Assembly (NCBI RefSeq): GCF_029193815.1
Contig: NZ_JARFVC010000003.1
Coordinates: 124,001 to 188,000, forward strand
Direction: 5' to 3'
DNA from: Cytobacillus sp. S13-E01
Lineage (GTDB): Bacteria; Bacillota; Bacilli; Bacillales; Bacillaceae_L
DNA: 64,000 nucleotides
The translations under genes were made by a program, and so were the position numbers. Shown here in pieces: positions 53,269-62,581 of this stretch. Positions within the stretch are counted from its first letter, which is position 1. Each line of letters starts with the position of its first letter. The notes beneath the pieces were generated by a model. It made no database searches. It was not told the DNA's origin and worked only from the letters and a program-made list of their open reading frames with translations.

Positions 53269-54168
53269 ATGACAGAATTAGCACGTAACAATCAGCCAAT
53301 TACAATGAATGTAAAAGATGAAGAAGTTGTACCACCATGGAAGGAAGCATGGAAAAGCTTTCGTAAGAATAAACTAGCACTTGTTGGAACGACTATTGTT
53401 TTCTTATTTATAATCATGGCTATCTTTGCACCGCTCTTAGCCCCATCAGGGATTGATGACAAAGTGTTAGGTGATCGCCTGCAGGCCCCGTCAAGTGAAC
53501 ATTGGCTCGGAACCGATGATTTTGGACGAGATATCTTATCGCGCATCATCTATGGAGCAAGGATTTCTTTATGGGTTGGGTTCTTTTCGGTTTTAGGATC
53601 TTCCATTATTGGAAGTTTGCTAGGGATAATTGCAGGTTACTATGGCCGCCTGGCCGATACGATTATAAGTCGAACGTTTGATATAATGCTTGCTTTTCCT
53701 AGTATTCTATTAGCCATTGCAATAGTAGCGATCTTAGGACCTTCACTCCAAAATGCACTAATTGCTATAGCAATAATAAACATTCCGAATTTTGGTCGTC
53801 TCATACGATCTAGAGTATTAAGTGTAAAAGAAGAAGAATATATAACTGCAGCAAAGGCATTAGGTATGAAGGATGCACGTATTTTACTACATCATATCTT
53901 GCCCAATAGTATGACACCGATTATCGTGCAAGGATCTCTTGCCATTGCAACCGCAATTATCGAAGCTGCTGCACTTGGGTTTCTTGGTATGGGAGCACAA
54001 CCACCAAATCCAGAGTGGGGAAAAATGCTTGCAGATTCAAAAAGTTATTTAATACAGGCACCTTGGACGATGATTTTTCCGGGCCTAGCGATTATGCTAA
54101 CAGTTCTGGGATTCAATTTAATGGGTGATGGTTTAAGGGATGCACTTGATCCACGTATGAAAAATTAA
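53269..54168 (+). CDS. Peptide ABC transporter permease (DppC/OppC type)
   Basis: A 299-residue permease with a cytoplasmic N-terminus (about 35 residues), six helices, the family sequence HWLGTDDFGRDILSRIIYGA, and the EAA loop EEYITAAKALGMKDARILLH. It pairs with the DppB-type subunit to form the channel. GTAGGGGGGATAAC precedes the ATG. A strong terminator ends the operon. Confidence 0.9.
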   Translation: MTELARNNQPITMNVKDEEVVPPWKEAWKSFRKNKLALVGTTIVFLFIIMAIFAPLLAPSGIDDKVLGDRLQAPSSEHWLGTDDFGRDILSRIIYGARISLWVGFFSVLGSSIIGSLLGIIAGYYGRLADTIISRTFDIMLAFPSILLAIAIVAILGPSLQNALIAIAIINIPNFGRLIRSRVLSVKEEEYITAAKALGMKDARILLHHILPNSMTPIIVQGSLAIATAIIEAAALGFLGMGAQPPNPEWGKMLADSKSYLIQAPWTMIFPGLAIMLTVLGFNLMGDGLRDALDPRMKN

Positions 54169-54202
54169 AAATCAGCTAACACAATGTTAGCTGATTTTAT
54201 TT
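54169..54202 (+). terminator. Terminator of the peptide-transport operon
   Basis: AATCAGCTAACA pairs with TGTTAGCTGATT around CAA, followed by TTATTTTTG. Confidence 0.9.
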
Positions 54203-54204
54203 TT

Positions 54205-54447
54205 GTTTAGGAATTTAAAAAATTGTAAGGTTGTGTAAAACTTCGTGTCTCTGTCTATCTACGTCTAGCTCCAGGCGCCATCGGACCTGAGGTCATAAGC
54301 CAATCCGTCCGGAAGGTTAAGAACAATCTTCCAGCCGGCTTGTCTTATGCTTGACTTGCACAGGATGTGCTGATGTCGATGTTCGCCGCAGGACGTGGCG
54401 GGTTTTAATCGATGCGCCGATAGGCGGGCGCGCCTTGCGCTTTTCTT
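54205..54447 (+). repeat. Modular repeat, insert-bearing copy with type II stem
   Basis: Left flank AAGGTTGTGTAAAACTTCG and TCTATCTACGTCTAGCTCC as at 43545. Stem AATCCGTCCGGAAGGT with ATCTTCCAGCCGGCTT. The extra module has GCACAGGATGTGC and GTCGATGTTCGCCGCAGGAC to GGCGGGTTTTAATCGAT. First of a pair that closes the right side of the peptide operon. The 476-bp gap 54169-54644 holds only these and a terminator. Confidence 0.9.
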
Positions 54448-54612
54448 AAAAGATAAGAAAGTATAAAAGTTTGTACCTAGTTTTAGTGTCTAGCTCCGGG
54501 CGCCATCGGCTCGAGGTCATAAGCCAAGCCCTTCCCGAAGGCAAAAAACGCCTTCAGTCAGGGCTCGTCTTATGCTTGTCGCCGAAAGGCGGCGCCCTGC
54601 GCTTTTCTTAAT
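54448..54612 (+). repeat. Modular repeat, long copy with type I stem
   Basis: GATAAGAAAGTATAAAAGT, TAGTGTCTAGCTCCGGGCGC, stem AGCCCTTCCCGAAGGC with GCCTTCAGTCAGGGCT, then GTCGCCGAAAGGCGGCGCC and GCGCTTTTCTT. Nearly identical to the copies at 43.6 and 60.7 kb in the stem. Confidence 0.9.
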
Positions 54613-54644
54613 TGTCTTATTTTTCGTATAAGCTATTTGGGAGT

Positions 54645-55715
54645 TTAAAGGCTTTTTTCAAATTCATCATCTAATTTGTGATAGGTTTGATAGCGATCAA
54701 TTAGTAAATCTAAATGCTCCATTTGATCACTGTAATCTACAATAGCGGAGATGAGAGGGAATAAATGATACCAATCCTTTTGTACACCTTCGTCTTGATG
54801 TTTATTATATTTTATAAATTTATCGATAACTGATATTTTGTTAAACTCTAACTCACCATGAATATCTTCAGGATGTGGTTTTGTTTTTCTAATAAACTTT
54901 AATAAAACTTGTTCATGGAAATAGAGAAGATCATTTAATTCCTCAATAATAAGCTGCTGGAGGTCTTCTGGCATATGGTTCAATTCATTTTCTAAACGAT
55001 GTAATTTTTGTAAAGTATCTAGTGCTCTGTTGGTAGTTACAATCATTTGTCTATAAATAACAAGTTTACGTGCTTTACCATATTTATTCTTTTTAAGATA
55101 GTTTCGTTCTTCTTTGTAAAGCATATATAATTGATCTACCTTTTTCATGCCATCTTTAATTTCTTTAATATCAGCATTTAAAACCCCAAATTCTGATGCT
55201 TTCCTGGTATTCATCCGAATCCATTTTAATATCTCCTCAGTTTGGTCAACTAGCGTATAGTATAGTTTTTTCTCATGTTTTGGTGGAATAAATACTAAAT
55301 TTACGATAAAAGCAGCGAAAATACCAAGCATAATCGTCGAAAAGCGGAGGAGAGCGAATGTGATAAAGTCTTCTCCGGGATTTTGCATAATTGCGATGAC
55401 AGTAACAACTGCAACTGGAATCGTATTTTCTATTTTAAGCTTGATATTAATTCCAATTACGATAATTGCGGCAAGACCAATAATAAACGGGTCATTTCCA
55501 AATAAGAGCACTGAGAAAATTGCTAGAGCTGCTCCAATAAGATTAGCTTGGATTTGCTCAATAACCGATACGACCGAGCGATATATTGAGGGTTGAATCG
55601 CAAAAACCGCAGCAATTCCAGCAAATACTGGTGCAGATAAATTCATCCATTCAGCTAAAACTAATGCTAATGTGATGGCAATTCCCGTTTTAAAAATGCG
55701 GGCACCAAGTTTCAT
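54645..55715 (-). CDS. ygaE: YgaE-like membrane protein (UPF0421, aromatic acid exporter family)
   Basis: A 356-residue protein. The N-terminal ~150 residues hold five or six helices in the aromatic-acid-exporter (FUSC-like) fold (GIAAVFAIQPSIYRSVVSVI is the family signature at about 36-55); the rest is a soluble helical domain. Transport function is inferred from the family only. The ATG at 55715 is chosen by homology, with GGAAGG 12 bases upstream; a TTG three codons earlier is an alternative. Position before gsaB agrees with B. subtilis. Confidence 0.75.
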   Translation of the reverse strand: MKLGARIFKTGIAITLALVLAEWMNLSAPVFAGIAAVFAIQPSIYRSVVSVIEQIQANLIGAALAIFSVLLFGNDPFIIGLAAIIVIGINIKLKIENTIPVAVVTVIAIMQNPGEDFITFALLRFSTIMLGIFAAFIVNLVFIPPKHEKKLYYTLVDQTEEILKWIRMNTRKASEFGVLNADIKEIKDGMKKVDQLYMLYKEERNYLKKNKYGKARKLVIYRQMIVTTNRALDTLQKLHRLENELNHMPEDLQQLIIEELNDLLYFHEQVLLKFIRKTKPHPEDIHGELEFNKISVIDKFIKYNKHQDEGVQKDWYHLFPLISAIVDYSDQMEHLDLLIDRYQTYHKLDDEFEKSL

Positions 55716-55939
55716 TGTAATCAATAACCTTCCTTTTCTATTGTTGATAACTTTTAGTAGGCGGTAGGGCACAAAAAAAATATAGTAATACTTTATAGAC
55801 ACTATTTAGCCTATTATAAAAGTGTCAAACAGTAAAGTGCTATTATGTTGTAAAAGTAAAACAATTAATAAATAAATTTGAGTTGATTAGTACGAAAGGC
55901 TCCCGTTTTTAATAAGTTTATGAGTAAAATCCTATAAAA

Positions 55940-55972
55940 TGAAAGAGCGCTTGATAAATACCAAGCACTCTA
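55940..55972 (-). terminator. Terminator of the glutamate-synthase-like gene
   Basis: AGAGCGCTTG pairs with CAAGCACTCT with one mismatch around 8 bases. On the minus strand it is followed by TTTCATTTT. Confidence 0.6.
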
Positions 55973-55979
55973 AGAAAAA

Positions 55980-58900
55980 TCATTCAGTTGAAACTGCTGG
56001 ATCTGCTTGCTCTTTTGTTGGATTAATCTGGAAAAAGTGCTCAGTTGGGTTATCAAGTAATAATTTCAACTCATCAGCAGCTTCTTTTTGTCCTTGTTGT
56101 AGTAATCCATCAATGTATTTATTAAGGAGCTCAGCTACATCCTGTTGTCCTATTTCAGTTAATAAGCCGATTGAGACCTTTGCACCTTTTGCAATACGGC
56201 GTTCAATTGCAGCTTTTGTTAGTCCCATTTCAGGCTGGTGTCTTAAATAGACTACCCCACCTGTCATTCCTGCGCAAATCCATGGTCCTGGGTCACCAAG
56301 AACTAATCCACGTCCGTTTGTCATATATTCAAATGCAAAGCCTTTAATATTGGCATTCACTCCAACATTTCCATGTTCTTCTTTAGGGATTGGAGTGGTA
56401 ACATTACCACCAATAATCATATCTGCTCCAGATAGACGAATACCAGCACGAGCGTCTGCATTGCCCTGAGCAAGTAGAAGTCCATGTTGCGCTCCGTAGC
56501 CGAATCCTTTACCTACAGAACCATTATAGAATTTCCCGTCTTTACCTTTGGATTTATATATTAGGATATTACCACCGAAGGCTGTTTTACCGATGCCGTC
56601 TTGGGCACCACCTTGTACATGAATATTAATTCCGCTACTATTATATGCGCCAAGACCGTTACCAGGAATTGAACCTTCATTATAGCGTAGGTCAACATCA
56701 GGAAGCTTTTTATAAGAGCCATCTAATCTTCCTCTTACCCGGTGACAAGAAACTCTGCTTCCTAGTACTCTTTGCTCTGATGTTACTGTTGTGAAGTCTC
56801 TAGAAGCATTTAAGTCTTCAATATTATTATCTAGATATTCTGCACCTACAGCCACTAAGAGTTTTGACTCTTCAACATTTACAGCTACTTCCTTTTGCGC
56901 AAACTGTTGTACTTCAAGTGGTTTTAAAAGGTTTGTTAAATCCATCTGGTCTAATCCTCTAACCTGTTCTAATAGATCGGACCTCCCTACAAGACTTTGT
57001 AAGTTATCATGACCTAAAGACGCCGTTAAGGCTTTTAATTCTTCTCCAAAAGCACCAAATAAATTTTCTAGACCCGTAACGGCTGATTCTAGTTGTCTTG
57101 GTACAAATCGGCGTAATCCATGTTCCTTTGCTTGTGACTCTGATTCTATTTGTGTCGCAATACCAACGTGACAGGTATCTAAGTGACAACCGCGACATGT
57201 TGTACATCCAATTGCTATCATTGATAATGTACCGAAGCCAATTCTATTTGCACCAAGTAACATGACCTTGATAACATCAAGAGCACTTTTGATTCCTCCA
57301 TCAGCCCAGATCTCGACCTCATTGCGTAAGCCTGCTTCAAGTAGTGCATTGTGAGCTGCTTTAACACCAATTTCTACTGGAAGACCAACATATTGTAATG
57401 CGTGTATCCGCGCAGCGCCAGTACCACCATCAAAGCCACTTAAAGTGATGACGTCTGCACCAGCTTTAGCGATACCTACAGCAATTGTTCCAATGTTTGG
57501 TACAACAGGTACTTTAACGGCGACTTTTGCTTGATCATTGGCCGTTTTTAATTCTGCAATCATTTGCGCTAAGTCTTCAATTGAATAAATATCATGATTG
57601 TTTGATGGTGAAATCAAATCAGATCCAATTGTAGCGTTACGTGCTTCAGCAATTTTTGCGGTAACCTTGGAACCTGGTAAGTGTCCACCTTCACCAGGCT
57701 TAGCGCCTTGACCAATTTTAATCTCGAGTAAATTGGAGGAATTTAAAAGTTCTGCATTTACTCCAAATCGACCTGATGCTATTTGTTGTCCCCTGGTACG
57801 AGGATACTTTCCAAGCATATCTTTAATTTCTCCACCTTCACCATTTAGGCTGATCATATTAAGACGTTCAGCACCCTCAGCGTATGCACGGAATGCAATT
57901 TCATTTTGAGACCCAAAAGACATAGAAGAAATCACAAATGGTAAGCTATGTTCGCCGACACCAATATTTACTTTATCGGTTGGAAGGACTTTCTCGCTTT
58001 TCCGCAAAGATGTTAAATGACGAATCGTAGTAGGATTATTTTCTTCCTGCTCAGTTAGTTTGAGACGATAGTCATCATACTCTCCTGATTGAGCCACCTC
58101 ACCAATTGATTTCCAAATCCTAGGGAACATATGGAATAATTTACCTGGTCTTGCTTTTTCGTTTTGATAGTCTTTTGCACGTTCGATCGAATCTGATTTT
58201 AGGGAATCATAACTATAGCTAAGTGATTTAGATCCTAAGAAATTTACAATATTCATAGCATCAGCAATGTCTTCGTGAAGCCCAACGCTTGAGAATAAAC
58301 GGCCATACCCACGTAACTCATGGATACCGATTGTAGAAATAACCTTTTCTAGTCCTTTATTAAGCGCAGAAAATAAGTTAAGCGTTGGATCGATTGTTTC
58401 TTCTGAAACTGTCGCAAATAGTAGGTAGGGGCTAATAATAGTTGCACCTAAACCATATGCTACGATAATGTCATGTAATGAACGAATCGCACCTGAGCGA
58501 ATTAAGATAGAGCAGTTTCTTCGTAATTGTTTACTTACTAGCGCCTGATCTACAACTGCTGTAATTAGATGTGGATCAATCCACAATTGATCTCGATGAT
58601 GTGCATTAGCATCATCAATAATTAATAATGTCTTTCCATTTTCAACAGCATCTTCTGCTTCCCTTGCTAAACGTGCTAACGCCTCTTGTAGTGACTCGTC
58701 CTTTGCTAGTGTCGCAGATAGGTAATGTGTTAGTTTTTTCTCGGAAAAAGCATGGACTACTTGATCATAAGAAGGTTGACCATTCTTTAGTGAGCAATCA
58801 AAACCGCTAGTTCCTTCAATTAAAAGAGGTGATGAGAGTTCAAGTATGAAATCCTTATTAGCATTTTCTACAAGTGAAGGTCGTTTTCCAATAATTGTTC

Positions 58901-60449
58901 TAGTCGAAAAATGTTCTGTTTCACGATCTCTGTCAATCGCGGGGTTAGTAACAACGGCAACACTTTCTTTAATGAAATCGGCAATGTTCTTTCTACCGGG
59001 GTCGATAGCTGCTAATGGTGCATCATGACCAAGTGAACGGATCGGTTCAGCGCCCTTTTCAGCCATTTGTTCGATTAACTGGATATGTTCACGGTCCCAT
59101 CCAAACGCAGCATATTGTCCATTATGGACTTTGGAGGTTTGCGATACAGAAACAGATTTTTGAAATACTGGTGGTACTAATTTATTTCTATAATCTGTTA
59201 GTTCAATTCTAGAAGATACTCGCTTGTAAACTTCCTCTTGGTACTGGGCATAGTGATAAACTTTAATGGTTTCGTTCTCATCCCATTTTAAACCAACCTT
59301 CTCACCTGGAGAAAGGGGTTTCGGTTCTGCAGTATACTCAGAGGAAGGAATGATCCCAGGCTCTGAAGCGAACAGATAGGTAGACTCTGTCTCAATCTTC
59401 CATAAAGGACGTAATCCAAGTGCATCTACACTGAATACTGCTTCATCATTATAGCGAGAAATAATCCCTGCTGGTCCCTGGGCGAAGTGACCCCAGGCTT
59501 CACGAGCATAAGTATAAAGATCCTGTAAGTGATGTGGATATGCTTTAATCTCGTTAATTATTGGTGGAAATAAGAAATCAACTGCTTCAAAAAGACTATA
59601 TCCGTCCCTAGATATAAGAGTTTCAATTGTTCTGTTTAAATCCTGTGAGTCACTTCCACCATCTGTTAAAGGGACATGGATCATTCTTGCCTCGTCACGA
59701 AGCTTTGCGATCGTATTGATTTCACCATTATGACCCAATACACTGAAAGGTTGTACTCGAAAAAAGTTTGATAGAGTGTTAGTTGAATAGCGATTATGGC
59801 CTAAAGTCATAGTAGATGCTACAAGTGGATTTGCTAAGTCATGATAATATTTAGGTAAGATGTCGCCGGCGCCTAGAACCTTATAAACGGCATGGTGATT
59901 ACTTAAGGAAGCCGCATGAACATTTCCACTTGCTTCAATTTCTGTAATTAATTCAAACAGACATTTAGAGAGATTGTTAGAATCATTTGAAACGAGTGCT
60001 ACTTGCCAAAATACAGGCTCTTGTTGTGATGCAATTGGCCCTAAGGCACTTGAATTAGTTACTTTGTCCGTTTCAAAGATAAGAGATAATCTATTAACAG
60101 AGAAAAGCTTACGAATCGAAGCTGTGATTTGGCTTACATCAGAATCGTTCGTAATAAAAAAGTGACCTACAATAAAATCATCGCGGTCCACAAGACTAGA
60201 ATCAATTCCTGCATTTGCAAGCTTTTCAATCCATAGTGCTTTTGGGATGTCGGTATGAATTCCTACCCCATCACCTTCACCATTGATAAAACCAGCCCGA
60301 TGGTTCATGGTCACAAGTGCGTCAATGCAGGCATCAATATTTGCTTTAGTTGGGATTTTTTGTTTTTCAATTGCGGAGACAATTCCACAAGCGTCGTGCT
60401 CATGGTTATGAAATTCCTTAAATAAACTTGGACTCCAGTTCTTTTTCAT
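55980..60449 (-). CDS. Glutamate synthase large-subunit-like protein
   Basis: A 1489-residue enzyme with four domains in the standard order: glutaminase type 2 (Cys21 in HDACGIV after a 20-residue propeptide; GHNRYSTNT; LGHNGEINT), central domain, FMN-binding synthase domain (SSMSFGSQNEIAFRAYAEGA, GQGAKPGEGGHLPG, SGFDGGTGAARI) with the 3Fe-4S cysteines CTTCRGCHLDTC, and a C-terminal beta-helix of GXGXG repeats. It should make glutamate from glutamine and 2-oxoglutarate. No small subunit or gltC regulator is adjacent, which is unusual. The ATG has no ribosome site. Confidence 0.85.
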   Translation of the reverse strand: MKKNWSPSLFKEFHNHEHDACGIVSAIEKQKIPTKANIDACIDALVTMNHRAGFINGEGDGVGIHTDIPKALWIEKLANAGIDSSLVDRDDFIVGHFFITNDSDVSQITASIRKLFSVNRLSLIFETDKVTNSSALGPIASQQEPVFWQVALVSNDSNNLSKCLFELITEIEASGNVHAASLSNHHAVYKVLGAGDILPKYYHDLANPLVASTMTLGHNRYSTNTLSNFFRVQPFSVLGHNGEINTIAKLRDEARMIHVPLTDGGSDSQDLNRTIETLISRDGYSLFEAVDFLFPPIINEIKAYPHHLQDLYTYAREAWGHFAQGPAGIISRYNDEAVFSVDALGLRPLWKIETESTYLFASEPGIIPSSEYTAEPKPLSPGEKVGLKWDENETIKVYHYAQYQEEVYKRVSSRIELTDYRNKLVPPVFQKSVSVSQTSKVHNGQYAAFGWDREHIQLIEQMAEKGAEPIRSLGHDAPLAAIDPGRKNIADFIKESVAVVTNPAIDRDRETEHFSTRTIIGKRPSLVENANKDFILELSSPLLIEGTSGFDCSLKNGQPSYDQVVHAFSEKKLTHYLSATLAKDESLQEALARLAREAEDAVENGKTLLIIDDANAHHRDQLWIDPHLITAVVDQALVSKQLRRNCSILIRSGAIRSLHDIIVAYGLGATIISPYLLFATVSEETIDPTLNLFSALNKGLEKVISTIGIHELRGYGRLFSSVGLHEDIADAMNIVNFLGSKSLSYSYDSLKSDSIERAKDYQNEKARPGKLFHMFPRIWKSIGEVAQSGEYDDYRLKLTEQEENNPTTIRHLTSLRKSEKVLPTDKVNIGVGEHSLPFVISSMSFGSQNEIAFRAYAEGAERLNMISLNGEGGEIKDMLGKYPRTRGQQIASGRFGVNAELLNSSNLLEIKIGQGAKPGEGGHLPGSKVTAKIAEARNATIGSDLISPSNNHDIYSIEDLAQMIAELKTANDQAKVAVKVPVVPNIGTIAVGIAKAGADVITLSGFDGGTGAARIHALQYVGLPVEIGVKAAHNALLEAGLRNEVEIWADGGIKSALDVIKVMLLGANRIGFGTLSMIAIGCTTCRGCHLDTCHVGIATQIESESQAKEHGLRRFVPRQLESAVTGLENLFGAFGEELKALTASLGHDNLQSLVGRSDLLEQVRGLDQMDLTNLLKPLEVQQFAQKEVAVNVEESKLLVAVGAEYLDNNIEDLNASRDFTTVTSEQRVLGSRVSCHRVRGRLDGSYKKLPDVDLRYNEGSIPGNGLGAYNSSGINIHVQGGAQDGIGKTAFGGNILIYKSKGKDGKFYNGSVGKGFGYGAQHGLLLAQGNADARAGIRLSGADMIIGGNVTTPIPKEEHGNVGVNANIKGFAFEYMTNGRGLVLGDPGPWICAGMTGGVVYLRHQPEMGLTKAAIERRIAKGAKVSIGLLTEIGQQDVAELLNKYIDGLLQQGQKEAADELKLLLDNPTEHFFQINPTKEQADPAVSTE

Positions 60450-60565
60450 TAATGCGGCTTTATGAGGAGGGGTGCACTATAGTAAAAAAATCTATTAACT
60501 TAAATTAAATTTTTACATTCCCCCTACTTACAGCCTTCACCTCCTGTAAGTTTTGTACAAATATT
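60450..60565 (-). promoter_or_regulatory. Leader of the glutamate-synthase-like gene, possibly structured
   Basis: On the minus strand CTTACAG-GAGGTGAAGG-CTGTAAG (60525-60548) is a hairpin that presents a perfect ribosome-site sequence in its loop, 75-100 bases before the start. Just before the ATG lies CACCCCTCCTC, which is complementary to that AGGAGGTG. The ATG itself has no purine-rich site. Long-range pairing could control translation. This is a reading of the sequence, not a known riboswitch. Confidence 0.4.
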
Positions 60566-60584
60566 AGAAAAAATAAAAATTGAA

Positions 60585-60632
60585 CACATTTTTAGTGTCT
60601 AGCTCATGGAGCGCTGCACTTTCCTTGAAAGA
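60585..60632 (+). repeat. Mini copy of the modular repeat family
   Basis: TTTTTAGTGTCTAGCTCATG, then GAGCGCTGCACTTTCCTTG. Both ends without the centre; directly before a long copy. Confidence 0.6.
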
Positions 60633-60792
60633 TAAGAAAGTATAAAAATTTGAACCTAGTTTTAGTGTCTAGCTCCGGGCGCCATCGGACCTGAGGTCAT
60701 AAGCCAATCCCTTCCCGAAGGCAAAAAACGCCTTCAGTCAGGGCTCGTCTTATGCTTGTCGCCGATAGGCGGGCGCCCTGCGCTTTTCTTGT
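60633..60792 (+). repeat. Modular repeat, long copy with type I stem
   Basis: GATAAGAAAGTATAAAAAT, TTAGTGTCTAGCTCCGGGCG, CGGACCTGAGGTCATAAG, the stem CCCTTCCCGAAGGC with GCCTTCAGTCAGGG, TCTTATGCTTGTCGCC and GGGCGCCCTGCGCTTTTCTT. It lies upstream of the glutamate-synthase-like gene. The 655-bp gap 60450-61104 has no gene; 60793-61030 is AT-rich without visible features. Confidence 0.9.
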
Positions 60793-61030
60793 GTCCTACT
60801 GTCAAACCATTAAGCTAAATACGATAGGGTTACTAACGTAATAGAAAGCAACGCTATCTCTTTATGTTTTAGAAAAGTAGCTTACATGATTACGATAAAA
60901 ATAAATAAAATAAATTTTCAGAAAAGTATACTTTATCTTAACATAGCACAATAATAAAATCAAATGTTTATTCATATAGATGGATACTGTATTCAGTTTT
61001 GAAATAGTAGTCCTTAGCCAGACAACACAT

Positions 61031-61046
61031 ATGTAAACGTTTTCAA
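61031..61046. promoter_or_regulatory. CcpA (cre) box
   Basis: ATGTAAACGTTTTCAA fits the catabolite-responsive-element consensus WTGNAANCGNWWNCAW at every position I can score. It lies about 580 bp before the start of the leftward glutamate-synthase-like gene and just past the gsaB terminator side, so its target is unclear. Confidence 0.5.
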
Positions 61047-61058
61047 AAGAAAAAAGAA

Positions 61059-61092
61059 AAAGTTAGGAATTTATAATTCCCTAACTTTTTTG
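61059..61092. terminator. Terminator of gsaB
   Basis: AGTTAGGAATT pairs with AATTCCCTAACT with one bulged C. A-runs are on the left and T-runs on the right, so leftward transcripts from gsaB end in U-rich sequence. Confidence 0.75.
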
Positions 61093-61104
61093 ATTTTTGT
61101 ATAA

Positions 61105-62400
61105 TTATTCATTTGAAAGTATTTTAAATGAATTTTCGACAGCTGTAAGTGTAGCGTTAAGGTCTTCTTCGGTATGAGCAATTGTTAAAAACCAGGCCTC
61201 GTATTTTGAAGGAGCAAGATTCACACCTTGATGGAGCATTAATCTAAAAAATTTCGCAAACAATTGACCATTGGTTTTTTCTGCTTGCTCATAGTTAACC
61301 ACTTTTTCATCTGTAAAATAAATCGTTAAAGCGCCTTTTAGACGATTGATTGTAATCGGGATGTTATAGGTTTTTGCATGTTCCATAATTCCTTTTTCAA
61401 GAATGGCGCCATACTTGTCTAGCTGTTCATAGATCCCTTCTTGTTTAAGAACTTCTAAGCATGCTATACCAGATAATATAGAGGCTGGGTTACCGGCCAT
61501 CGTACCAGCCTGATAAGCAGGTCCGAGTGGTGCGACTTGTTCCATTATTTCTTTTTTTCCACCATAAGCTCCTATTGGTAACCCACCGCCAATAATCTTG
61601 CCTAACACAGTTAAATCCGGTTTCACACCGAGAAGATCTTGAGCTCCGCCATACATAAAACGAAATGCTGTGATAACCTCATCATAAATCACTAATGCGC
61701 CTGCTGCATGAGTAAGCTCATTGACTTGCTCTAGGAAACCTTCAAAGGGCTCAACAATTCCGAAGTTGCCTACGATTGGTTCGACTAAAACGGCAGCTAT
61801 CTGATCTCCCCACTTATCAAGTGCTTCTTTTAGAGGTTCGATTTCATTAAATGGTACGGTTATCACTTCTTGAGCGATGCTTTTTGGAACACCAGCTGAA
61901 TCAGGAGTACCTAGTGTTGAAGGTCCTGAGCCTGCAGCAACGAGCACTAAATCAGAGTGCCCATGGTAGCAACCAGCAAATTTAATAATTTTGTCACGAC
62001 CTGTATAAGCTCGTGCAACACGGATAGTGGTCATTACAGCTTCTGTACCAGAGTTAACAAATCTAACCTTTTCTAATGAAGGAATTGCTTCTTTAATCAT
62101 TTTTGCAAATCTCACCTCATGAGGTGTAGGTGTGCCATATAGAACCCCATTTTCTGCTGCCTCTTGGATGGCCTTTGTGATATGAGGATGGGCGTGGCCT
62201 GTAATAATGGGACCATAGGCTGCTAAATAATCGATATATTTGTTACCGTCCACATCCCAAAAATAAGCACCCTTCGCACGTTCCATCACAACTGGAGAAC
62301 CACCACCAACTGCTTTATAGGAACGAGAGGGGCTATTTACTCCACCTACAATATGTTCAAGCGCTTCTTTATGTAACTCTTCAGATTTAGAGAAATTCAT
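61105..62400 (-). CDS. gsaB: Glutamate-1-semialdehyde 2,1-aminomutase
   Basis: A 431-residue PLP enzyme of heme synthesis (C5 pathway) that converts glutamate-1-semialdehyde to 5-aminolevulinate. The Schiff-base lysine is Lys268 in [17 protein letters not shown], Asp240 in [11 protein letters not shown] contacts the PLP nitrogen, and GGVNSPSR at the start and [20 protein letters not shown] are family motifs. In bacilli a second copy, hemL, usually lies in the hem operon; synteny with ygaE marks this as the gsaB copy. GGAGGTAAAAGA precedes the ATG. Confidence 0.9.
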   Translation of the reverse strand: MNFSKSEELHKEALEHIVGGVNSPSRSYKAVGGGSPVVMERAKGAYFWDVDGNKYIDYLAAYGPIITGHAHPHITKAIQEAAENGVLYGTPTPHEVRFAKMIKEAIPSLEKVRFVNSGTEAVMTTIRVARAYTGRDKIIKFAGCYHGHSDLVLVAAGSGPSTLGTPDSAGVPKSIAQEVITVPFNEIEPLKEALDKWGDQIAAVLVEPIVGNFGIVEPFEGFLEQVNELTHAAGALVIYDEVITAFRFMYGGAQDLLGVKPDLTVLGKIIGGGLPIGAYGGKKEIMEQVAPLGPAYQAGTMAGNPASILSGIACLEVLKQEGIYEQLDKYGAILEKGIMEHAKTYNIPITINRLKGALTIYFTDEKVVNYEQAEKTNGQLFAKFFRLMLHQGVNLAPSKYEAWFLTIAHTEEDLNATLTAVENSFKILSNE

Positions 62401-62581
62401 TCTTTTACCTCCAATTATCTATAAAATGTCCGTCCTTATTTTAGCATGAATTTTTATAAGACAAAAAGGTGTAGAATATATTTTTAAGCTTTCTATTTGT
62501 TTTTGGAATGATAAATTGTATACACTAGTCTTTATGGCTAGCTCTCTGTGTGAAACACATTTTTTAGTTGGAGGAAACTTT

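Noticed and set aside
43545-61000. Insertion sequence with its own transposase
   Set aside because: The repeats are only 160-240 bp, no transposase gene is present in the window, and no terminal inverted repeats with target duplications could be assigned.
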